NCBI RefSeq assembly: GCF_029227915.1
Contig: NC_079881.1
Span: 25,831,501-25,895,500, forward strand
DNA from: Hydractinia symbiolongicarpus
Lineage: Eukaryota > Cnidaria > Hydrozoa > Anthoathecata > Hydractiniidae
Length of the DNA: 64,000 nt
Direction of reading: 5' to 3'
Shown here: piece by piece, positions 52,687 through 63,327 of the stretch
Numbering within the stretch: the stretch's first letter is position 1
Layout of the letters: each line of letters begins with the position of its first letter
Notes under the pieces: model-generated
Database searches by the model: none
What the model saw: only the letters and a program-made list of their open reading frames with translations
What the model was told of the DNA's origin: nothing
Translations under genes and position numbers: made by a program

Positions 52687-55600
52687 TTGGGAAATGAGTT
52701 TACTCCCTGGATACTTTCTTTGTATACTTTTCACTGTACGGGCCGAGTCCGTTATATTCGCAAAATCGCGGGTTTTCGTTTGCCGGCGATTAAACTCCTT
52801 TTATTCAGCGTCTCATCAAAAATGAAATCATTTTTGAAACCTACAAGTCTCATGCGTTTTAGTGGTGAAAAAATAATTTAAAGAATCGTTCGGGAAGTGA
52901 GTTTACTCCCTGGGTACTTTCTTTGTATACTTTTGACTATACGGGCCGAGTCCGGGATTTACGGGAAATTGCGGGTTTTCGTTTGCCGGCGATTAAAATC
53001 CTTTTATTCAGCGTCTCATCAAAAATGAAATCGTTTTTGAAAACTACAAGTCTTATGCGTTTTAGTGATAAAAAATTAATTTAAAAAATCGTTCGGGAAA
53101 TGAGTTTACTCCCAATTTACTTTCTTTGTATACATTCGACCATACGGCCAAGCCCGGGATTTACTGCAAATCGCGGGTTTTCGTTGGCCGGCGATTAAGC
53201 TTTTTTTATTCAGCATCTCATCAAAAACGAAATCATTTTTGAAAACTACAAGTCTCATGCGTTTTAGTGGTGAAAAAATAATTTAAAAAATCGTTTGGGA
53301 AATGAGTTTACTCCCTGGGTACTTTCTTTGTATACTTTTCACTGTACGGGCCGAGTCCGTTATATTCGGAAAATCGCGGGTTTTCGTTTGCCGGCGATTA
53401 AACTCCTTTTATTCTGCGTCTCATCAAAAATGAAATCATTTTTGAAACTACAAGTCTCATGCGTTTTAGTGGTGAAAAAATAATTTAAAGAATCGTTCGG
53501 GAAGTGAGTTTACTCCCTGGGTACTTTCTTTGTATACTTTTGACTATACGGGCCGAGTCCGGGATTTACGGGAAATTGCGGGTTTTTGTTTGCCGGCGAT
53601 TAAACTCCTTTTATTCAGTCTCAAACTACAAGTCTCATGCGTTTTAGTGGTGAAGAAATAATTTAAAAAATCGTTCGGCAATTGAGTTTACTCCCTGGGA
53701 ATTTTCTCTGTATGCATTCGACTATACGGCCAAGCTCGGGATTTACGGGAAATCGCGGGTTTTCGTTTCCCGGCGATTAAACTCCCTTTATTCAGCGTCT
53801 CATCAAAAACGAAATCATTTTTGAAAACTACAAGTCTCATGCGTTTTAGTGGTGAAAAAATAATTTAAAGAATCGTTTGGGAAATGAGTTTACTCCCTGG
53901 GTACTTTCTTTGTATACTTTTCACTGTACGGGCCGAGTTCGTGATATACGGAAAATTGCGGGTTTTCGTTTGCCGGCGATTAAACTCCTTTTATTCAGCG
54001 TCTCATCAAAAATGAAATCATTTTTGAAACCTACAAGTCTCATGCGTTTTAGTGGTGAAAAAATAATTTAAAGAATCGTTCGGGAAGTGAGTTTACTCCC
54101 TGGGTACTTTCTTTGTATACTTTTGACTATACGGGCCGAGTCCGGGATTTACGGGAAATTGCGGGTTTTCGTTTGCCGGCGATTAAAATCCTTTTATTCA
54201 GCGTCTCATCAAAAATGAAATCGTTTTTGAAAACTACAAGTCTTATGCGTTTTAGTGATAAAAAATTAATTTAAAAAATCGTTCGGGAAATGAGTTTACT
54301 CCCAATTTACTTTCTTTGTATACATTCGACCATACGGCCAAGCCCGGGATTTACGGCAAATCGCGGGTTTTCGTTGGCCGGCGATTAAGCTTTTTTTATT
54401 CAGCATCTCATCAAAAACGAAATCATTTTTGAAAACTACAAGTCTCATGCGTTTTAGTGGTGAAAAAATAATTTAAAAAATCGTTTGGGAAATGAGTTTA
54501 CTCCCTGGGTACTTTCTTTGTATACTTTTCACTGTACGGGCCGAGTCCGTTATATTCGGAAAATCGCGGGTTTTCGTTTGCCGGCGATTAAACTCCTTTT
54601 ATTCTGCGTCTCATCAAAAATGAAATCATTTTTGAAACTACAAGTCTCATGCGTTTTAGTGGTGAAAAAATAATTTAAAGAATCGTTCGGGAAGTGAGTT
54701 TACTCCCTGGGTACTTTCTTTGTATACTTTTGACTATACGGGCCGAGTCCGGGATTTACGGGAAATTGCGGGTTTTTGTTTGCCGGCGATTAAACTCCTT
54801 TTATTCAGTCTCAAACTACAAGTCTCATGCGTTTTAGTGGTGAAGAAATAATTTAAAAAATCGTTCGGCAATTGAGTTTACTCCCTGGGAATTTTCTCTG
54901 TATGCATTCGACTATACGGCCAAGCTCGGGATTTACGGGAAATCGCGGGTTTTCGTTTCCCGGCGATTAAACTCCCTTTATTCAGCGTCTCATCAAAAAC
55001 GAAATCATTTTTGAAAACTACAAGTCTCATGCGTTTTAGTGGTGAAAAAATAATTTAAAGAATCGTTCGGGAAGTGAGTTTACTCCCTGGGTACTTTCTT
55101 TGTATACTTTTGACTATACGGGCGGAGTCCGGGATTTACGGGAAATTGCGGGTTTTCGTTTGCCGGCGATTAAACTCATTTTATTCAGCGTCTCATCAAA
55201 AAGGAAATCGTTTTTAAAAACTACAAGTCTTATGCGTTTTAGTGGTAAAAAATTAATTTAAAAAATCGTTCTGAAAATGAGTTTACTCCCAGTTTACTTT
55301 CTTTGTATACATTTGACTATACGGGTCAAGCCCGGGATTTACGGCAAATCGCGGGTTTTCGTTTGCCGGCGATTAAACTCCTTTTATTCAGCGTCTCATC
55401 AAAAATGAAATCATTTTTGAAACCTACAAGTCTCATGCGTTTTAGTGGTGAAAAAATAATTTAAAGAATCGTTCGGGAAGTGAGTTTACTCCCTGGGTAC
55501 TTTCTTTGTATACTTTTGACTATACGGGCCGATTCCGGGATTTACGGGAAATTGCGGGTTTTCGTTTGCCGGCGATTAAAATCCTTTTATTCAGCGTCTC

Positions 55601-56283
55601 ATCAAAAATGAAATCGTTTTTTGAAAACTACAAGTCTCATGCGTTTTAATGGTGAAGAAATAATTTAAAAAATCGTTCGGCAATTGAGTTTACTCCCTGG
55701 GAATTTTCTCTGTATGCATTCGACTATACGGCCAAGCTCGGGATTTACGGGAAATCGCGGGTTTTCGTTTCCCGGCGATTGAACTCCCCTTATTCAGCGT
55801 CTCATCAAAAATGAAATCGTTTTTGAAAACTACAAGTCTTATGCGTTTTAGTGATAAAAAATTAATTTAAAAAATCGTTCGGGAAATGAGTTTACTCCCA
55901 GTTTACTTTCTTTGTATACATTTGACTATACGGGTCAAGCCCGGGATTTACGGCAAATCGCGGGTTTTTGTTTGCCGGCGATTAAACTCCTTTTATTCAG
56001 CGTCTCATCAAAAATGAAATCTTTTTTGAAAACTACAAGTCTCATGTGTCTTAGTGGTGAAAAAATAATTTAAAGAATCGTTCGGGAAATGAGTTTACTC
56101 CCTGGGTATTTTCTTTTTATACATTCGACCATACGGCCAAGCCCGGGATTTACGGGAAATCGCGGGTTTTCGTTGGCCGGCGATTAAGCTTTTTTTATTC
56201 AGCATCTCATCGAAAACGAAATCATTTTTGAAAACTACAAGTCTCATGCGTTTTAGTGGTGAAAAAATAATTTAAAAAATCGT
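52687..56283 (+). repeat. HOR unit 2, 3,597 bp, 18 monomers
   Basis: Segments are 608, 582, 608, 582 and 1,217 bp. The type C / short-A / D trio is present twice (53295 and 54485, 1,190 bp apart), and the terminal segment has six rather than nine monomers. The join after the second D monomer enters a type A copy with 'tacgggcggag' near 55120 and 'aaaaaggaaatcg' near 55200, otherwise seen at 47490-47580. This is an exchange with a non-equivalent position in a neighbouring unit. Confidence 0.8.
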
Positions 56284-56689
56284 TTGGGAAATGAGTTTAC
56301 TCCCTGGATACTTTCTTTGTATACTTTTCACTGTACGGGCCGAGTCCGTTATATTCGCAAAATCGCGGGTTTTCGTTTGCCGGCGATTAAACTCCTTTTA
56401 TTCAGCGTCTCATCAAAAATGAAATCATTTTTGAAACCTACAAGTCTCATGCGTTTTAGTGGTGAAAAAATAATTTAAAAAATCGTTTGGGAAATGAGTT
56501 TACTCCCTGGATACTTTCTTTGTATACTTTTCACTGTACGGGCCGAGTCCGTTATATTCGCAAAATCGCGGGTTTTCGTTTGCCGGCGATTAAACTCCTT
56601 TTATTCAGCGTCTCATCAAAAATGAAATCATTTTTGAAACCTACAAGTCTCATGCGTTTTAGTGGTGAAAAAATAATTTAAAGAATCGT
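56284..56689 (+). repeat. Exact single-monomer tandem duplication
   Basis: The type C monomer with 'ctggatac' and 'gttatattcgcaaaa' occurs twice in a row, 203 bp apart (56284 and 56487), with no difference seen over the monomer. Elsewhere this monomer is single at the head of the HOR (49063, 52687). It is the smallest whole-unit expansion in the window. Confidence 0.88.
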
Positions 56690-59600
56690 TCGGGAAGTGA
56701 GTTTACTCCCTGGGTACTTTCTTTGTATACTTTTGACTATACGGGCCGAGTCCGGGATTTACGGGAAATTGCGGGTTTTCGTTTGCCGGCGATTAAAATC
56801 CTTTTATTCTGCGTCTCATCAAAAATGAAATCGTTTTTGAAAACTACAAGTCTTATGCGTTTTAGTGATAAAAAATTAATTTAAAAAATCGTTCGGGAAA
56901 TGAGTTTACTCCCAATTTACTTTCTTTGTATACATTCGACCATACGGCCAAGCCCGGGATTTACGGCAAATCGCGGGTTTTCGTTGGCCGGCGATTAAGC
57001 TTTTTTTATTCAGCATCTCATCAAAAACGAAATTATTTTTGAAAACTACAAGTCTCATGCGTTTTAGTGGTAAAAAAATAATTTAAAAAATCGTTTGGGA
57101 AATGAGTTTACTCCCTGGGTACTTTCTTTGTATACTTTTCACTGTACGGGCCGAGTCCGTTATATTCGGAAAATCGCGGGTTTTCGTTTGCCGGCGATTA
57201 AACTCCTTTTATTCAGCGTCTCATCAATAACGAAATCATTTTTGAAACTACAAGTCTCATGCGTTTTAGTGGTGAAAAAATAATTTAAAGAATCGTTCGG
57301 GAAGTGAGTTTACTCCCTGGGTACTTTCTTTGTATACTTTTGACTATACGGGCCGAGTCCGGGATTTACGGGAAATTGCGGGTTTTTGTTTGCCGGCGAT
57401 TAAACTCCTTTTATTCAGTCTCAAACTACAAGTCTCATGCGTTTTAGTGGTGAAGAAATAATTTAAAAAATCGTTCGGTAATTGAGTTTACTCCCTGGGA
57501 ATTTTCTCTGTATGCATTCGACTATACGGCCAAGCTCGGGATTTACAAGAAATCGCGGGTTTTCGTTTCCCGGCGATTAAACTCCCTTTATTCAGCGTCT
57601 CATCAAAAACGAAATCATTTTTGAAAACTACAAGTCTCATGCGTTTTAGTGGTGAAAAAATAATTTAAAGAATCGTTTGGGAAATGAGTTTACTCCCTGG
57701 GTACTTTCTTTGTATACTTTTCACTGTACGGGCCGAGTCCGTGATATACGGAAAATTGCGGGTTTTCGTTTGCCGGCGATTAAACTCCTTTTATTCAGCG
57801 TCTCATCAAAAATGAAATCATTTTTGAAAACTACAAGTCTCATGCGTTTTAGTGGTGAAAAAATAATTTAAAGAATCGTTCGGGAAGTGAGTTTACTCCC
57901 TGGGTACTTTCTTTGTATACTTTTCACTGTACGGGCCGAGTCCGTGATATACGGAAAATTGCGGGTTTTCGTTTGCCGGCGATTAAACTCCTTTTATTCA
58001 GCGTCTCATCAAAAATGAAATCATTTTTGAAAACTACAAGTCTCATGCGTTTTAGTGGTGAAAAAATAATTTAAAGAATCGTTCTGAAAATGAGTTTACT
58101 CCCAGTTTACTTTCTTTGTATACATTTGACTATACGGGTCAAGCCCGGATTTACGGCAAATCGCGGGTTTTCGTTGGCCGGCGATTAAGCTTTTTTTATT
58201 CAGCATCTCATCAAAAACGAAATCATTTTTGAAAACTACAAGTCTCATGCGTTTTAGTGGTGAAAAAATAATTTAAAAAATCGTTTGGGAAATGAGTTTA
58301 CTCCCTGGGTACTTTCTTTGTATACTTTTCACTGTACGGGCCGAGTCCGTTATATTCGGAAAATCGCGGGTTTTCGTTTGCCGGCGATTAAACTCCCTTT
58401 ATTCAGCGTCTCATCAAAAACGAAATCATTTTTGAAAACTACAAGTCTCATGCGTTTTAGTGGTGAAAAAATAATTTAAAGAATCGTTTGGGAAATGAGT
58501 TTACTCCCTGGGTACTTTCTTTGTATACTTTTCACTGTACGGGCCGAGTCCGTGATATACGGAAAATTGCGGGTTTTCGTTTGCCGGCGATTAAACTCCT
58601 TTTATTCAGCGTCTCATCAAAAATGAAATCATTTTTGAAAACTACAAGTCTCATGCGTTTTAGTGGTGAAAAAATAATTTAAAGAATCGTTCGGGAAGTG
58701 AGTTTACTCCCTGGGTACTTTCTTTGTATACTTTTGACTATACGGGCCGAGTCCGGGATTTACGGGAAATTGCGGGTTTTAGTTTGCCGGCGATTAAAAT
58801 CCTTTTATTCAGCGTCTCATCAAAAATGAAATCGTTTTTGAAAACTACAAGTCTTATGCGTTTTAGTGATAAAAAATTAATTTAAAAAATCGTTCGGGAA
58901 ATGAGTTTACTCCCAGTTTACTTTCTTTGTATACATTTGACTATACGGGTCAAGCCCGGATTTACGGCAAATCGCGGGTTTTCGTTTGCCGGCGATTAAA
59001 CTCCTTTTATTCAGCGTCTCATCAAAAATGAAATCATTTTTGAAAACTACAAGTCTCATGCGTTTTAGTGGTGAAAAAATAATTTAAAGAATCGTTCGGG
59101 AAGTGAGTTTACTCCCTGGGTACTTTCTTTGTATACTTTTGACTATACGGGCCGAGTCCGGGATTTACGGGAAATTGCGGGTTTTCGTTTGCCGGCGATT
59201 AAAATCCTTTTATTCAGCGTCTCATCAAAAATGAAATCGTTTTTGAAAACTACAAGTCTTATGCGTTTTAGTGATAAAAAATTAATTTAAAAAATCGTTC
59301 GGGAAATGAGTTTACTCCCAGTTTACTTTCTTTGTATATATTTGACTATACGGGTCAAGCCCGGGATTTACGGCAAATCGCGGGTTTTCGTTTGCCGGCG
59401 ATTAAACTCCTTTTATTCAGCGTCTCATCAAAAATGAAATCATTTTTGAAACCTACAAGTCTCATGCGTTTTAGTGGTGAAAAAATAATTTAAAGAATCG
59501 TTCGGGAAGTGAGTTTACTCCCTGGGTACTTTCTTTGTATACTTTTGACTATACGGGCCGAGTCCGGGATTTACGGGAAATTGCGGGTTTTCGTTTGCCG

Positions 59601-60312
59601 GCGATTAAAATCCTTTTATTCAGCGTCTCATCAAAAATGAAATCGTTTTTTGAAAACTACAAGTCTCATGCGTTTTAATGGTGAAGAAATAATTTAAAAA
59701 ATCGTTCGGCAATTGAGTTTACTCCCTGGGAATTTTCTCTGTATGCATTCGACTATACGGCCAAGCTCGGGATTTACGGGAAATCGCGGGTTTTCGTTTC
59801 CCGGCGATTAAACTCCCCTTATTCAGCGTCTCATCAAAAATGAAATCGTTTTTGAAAACTACAAGTCTTATGCGTTTTAGTGATAAAAAATTAATTTAAA
59901 AAATCGTTCGGGAAATGAGTTTACTCCCAGTTTACTTTCTTTGTATACATTTGACTATACGGGTCAAGCCCGGGATTTACGGCAAATCGCGGGTTTTCGT
60001 TTGCCGGCGATTAAACTCCTTTTATTCAGCGTCTCATCAAAAATGAAATCTTTTTTGAAAACTACAAGTCTCATGTGTCTTAGTGGTGAAAAAATAATTT
60101 AAAGAATCGTTCGGGAAATGAGTTTACTCCCTGGGTATTTTCTTTTTATACATTCGACCATACGGCCAAGCCCGGGATTTACGGGAAATCGCGGGTTTTC
60201 GTTGGCCGGCGATTAAGCTTTTTTTATTCAGCATCTCATCGAAAACGAAATCATTTTTGAAAACTACAAGTCTCATGCGTTTTAGTGGTGAAAAAATAAT
60301 TTAAAAAATCGT
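56284..60312 (+). repeat. HOR unit 3, 4,029 bp, 20 monomers, with three chimeric monomers
   Basis: Segments are 203, 608, 582, 608, 203 and 1,825 bp. The second 608-bp segment contains hybrids. Near 57880 a type A start ('gggaagtgag') continues as type C ('cactgtac', 'gtgatatac'). Near 58082 a type B front continues with type E 'ttggccggcg' and AAGCTT. The monomer at 58285 joins a type C front ('gttatattcgg') to a type D tail ('actccctttatt', 'aaaaacgaaatc'), which removes the short-A monomer and the rest of D between them. Confidence 0.8.
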
Positions 60313-63300
60313 TTGGGAAATGAGTTTACTCCCTGGGTACTTTCTTTGTATACTTTTCACTGTACGGGCCGAGTCCGTTATATTCGGAAAATCGCGGGTT
60401 TTCGTTTGCCGGCGATTAAACTCCTTTTATTCAGCGTCTCATCAAAAATGAAATCATTTTTGAAACCTACAAGTCTCATGCGTTTTAGTGGTGAAAAAAT
60501 AATTTAAAGAATCGTTCGGGAAGTGAGTTTACTCCCTGGGTACTTTCTTTGTATAATTTTGACTATACGGGCCGAGTCCGGGATTTACGGGAAATTGCGG
60601 GTTTTCGTTTGCCGGCGATTAAAATCCTTTTATTCAGCGTCTCATTAAAAATGAAATCGTTTTTGAAAACTACAAGTCTTATGCGTTTTAGTGATAAAAA
60701 ATTAATTTAAAAAATCGTTCGGGAAATGAGTTTACTCCCAATTTACTTTCTTTGTATACATTCGACCATACGGCCAAGCCCGGGATTTACGGCAAATCGC
60801 GGGTTTTCGTTGGCCGGCGATTAAGCTTTTTTTATTCAGCATCTCATCAAAAACGAAATCATTTTTGAAAACTACAAGTCTCATGCGTTTTAGTGGTGAA
60901 AAAATAATTTAAAAAATCGTTTGGGAAATGAGTTTACTCCCTGGGTACTTTCTTTGTATACTTTTCACTGTACGGGCCGAGTCCGTTATATTCGGAAAAT
61001 CGCGGGTTTTCGTTTGCCGGCGATTAAACTCCTTTTATTCTGCGTCTCATCAAAAATGAAATCATTTTTGAAACTACAAGTCTCATGCGTTTTAGTGGTG
61101 AAAAAATAATTTAAAGAATCGTTCGGGAAGTGAGTTTACTCCCTGGGTACTTTCTTTGTATACTTTTGACTATACGGGCCGAGTCCGGGATTTACGGGAA
61201 ATTGCGGGTTTTTGTTTGCCGGCGATTAAACTCCTTTTATTCAGTCTCAAACTACAAGTCTCATGCGTTTTAGTGGTGAAGAAATAATTTAAAAAATCGT
61301 TCGGCAATTGAGTTTACTCCCTGGGAATTTTCTCTGTATGCATTCGACTATACAGCCAAGCTCGGGATTTACGGGAAATCGCGGGTTTTCGTTTCCCGGC
61401 GATTAAACTCCCTTTATTCAGCGTCTCATCAAAAACGAAATCATTTTTGAAAACTACAAGTCTCATGCGTTTTAGTGGTGAAAAAATAATTTAAAGAATC
61501 GTTTGGGAAATGAGTTTACTCCCTGGGTACTTTCTTTGTATACTTTTCACTGTACGGGCCGAGTCCGTGATATACGGAAAATTGCGGGTTTTCGTTTGCC
61601 GGCGATTAAACTCCTTTTATTCAGCGTCTCATCAAAAATGAAATCATTTTTGAAAACTACAAGTCTCATGCGTTTTAGTGGTGAAAAAATAATTTAAAGA
61701 ATCGTTCGGGAAGTGAGTTTACTCCCTGGGTACTTTCTTTGTATACTTTTGACTATACGGGCCGAGTCCGGGATTTACGGGAAATTGCGGGTTTTCGTTT
61801 GCCGGCGATTAAAATCCTTTTATTCAGCGTCTCATCAAAAATGAAATCGTTTTTGAAAACTACAAGTCTTATGCGTTTTAGTGATAAAAAATTAATTTAA
61901 AAAATCGTTCGGGAAATGAGTTTACTCCCAGTTTACTTTCTTTGTATACATTTGACTATACGGGTCAAGCCCGGATTTACGGCAAATCGCGGGTTTTCGT
62001 TTGCCGGCGATTAAACTCCTTTTATTCAGCGTCTCATCAAAAATGAAATCATTTTTGAAAACTACAAGTCTCATGCGTTTTAGTGGTGAAAAAATAATTT
62101 AAAGAATCGTTCGGGAAGTGAGTTTACTCCCTGGGTACTTTCTTTGTATACTTTTGACTATACGGGCCGAGTCCGGGATTTACGGGAAATTGCGGGTTTT
62201 CGTTTGCCGGCGATTAAAATCCTTTTATTCAGCGTCTCATCAAAAATGAAATCGTTTTTGAAAACTACAAGTCTTATGCGTTTTAGTGATAAAAAATTAA
62301 TTTAAAAAATCGTTCGGGAAATGAGTTTACTCCCAGTTTACTTTCTTTGTATATATTTGACTATACGGGTCAAGCCCGGGATTTACGGCAAATCGCGGGT
62401 TTTCGTTTGCCGGCGATTAAACTCCTTTTATTCAGCGTCTCATCAAAAATGAAATCATTTTTGAAACCTACAAGTCTCATGCGTTTTAGTGGTGAAAAAA
62501 TAATTTAAAGAATCGTTCGGGAAGTGAGTTTACTCCCTGGGTACTTTCTTTGTATACTTTTGACTATACGGGCCGAGTCCGGGATTTACGGGAAATTGCG
62601 GGTTTTCGTTTGCCGGCGATTAAAATCCTTTTATTCAGCGTCTCATCAAAAATGAAATCGTTTTTTGAAAACTACAAGTCTCATGCGTTTTAATGGTGAA
62701 GAAATAATTTAAAAAATCGTTCGGCAATTGAGTTTACTCCCTGGGAATTTTCTCTGTATGCATTCGACTATACGGCCAAGCTCGGGATTTACGGGAAATC
62801 GCGGGTTTTCGTTTCCCGGCGATTAAACTCCCCTTATTCAGCGTCTCATCAAAAATGAAATCGTTTTTGAAAACTACAAGTCTTATGCGTTTTAGTGATA
62901 AAAAATTAATTTAAAAAATCGTTCGGGAAATGAGTTTACTCCCAGTTTACTTTCTTTGTATACATTTGACTATACGGGTCAAGCCCGGGATTTACGGCAA
63001 ATCGCGGGTTTTCGTTTGCCGGCGATTAAACTCCTTTTATTCAGCGTCTCATCAAAAATGAAATCTTTTTTGAAAACTACAAGTCTCATGTGTCTTAGTG
63101 GTGAAAAAATAATTTAAAGAATCGTTCGGGAAATGAGTTTACTCCCTGGGTATTTTCTTTTTATACATTCGACCATACGGCCAAGCCCGGGATTTACGGG
63201 AAATCGCGGGTTTTCGTTGGCCGGCGATTAAGCTTTTTTTATTCAGCATCTCATCGAAAACGAAATCATTTTTGAAAACTACAAGTCTCATGCGTTTTAG

Positions 63301-63327
63301 TGGTGAAAAAATAATTTAAAAAATCGT
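60313..63327 (+). repeat. Canonical 15-monomer HOR unit, 3,015 bp
   Basis: Order of types, with approximate starts: C 60313, A 60516, E 60718, C with 1-bp deletion and 'ttctgcg' 60921, short A 61123, D 61301, C with 'gtgatatac' 61503, A 61706, B with 'cccggattt' 61909, A 62111, B with 'tatatttg' 62314, A with an extra T 62517, D with 'ccccttatt' 62721, B 62923, and a D/E-like monomer with 'ctttttatac' and AAGCTT 63125. The next unit starts at 63328, giving 608 + 582 + 1,825 bp. The same three lengths recur in the other units. Confidence 0.88.
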
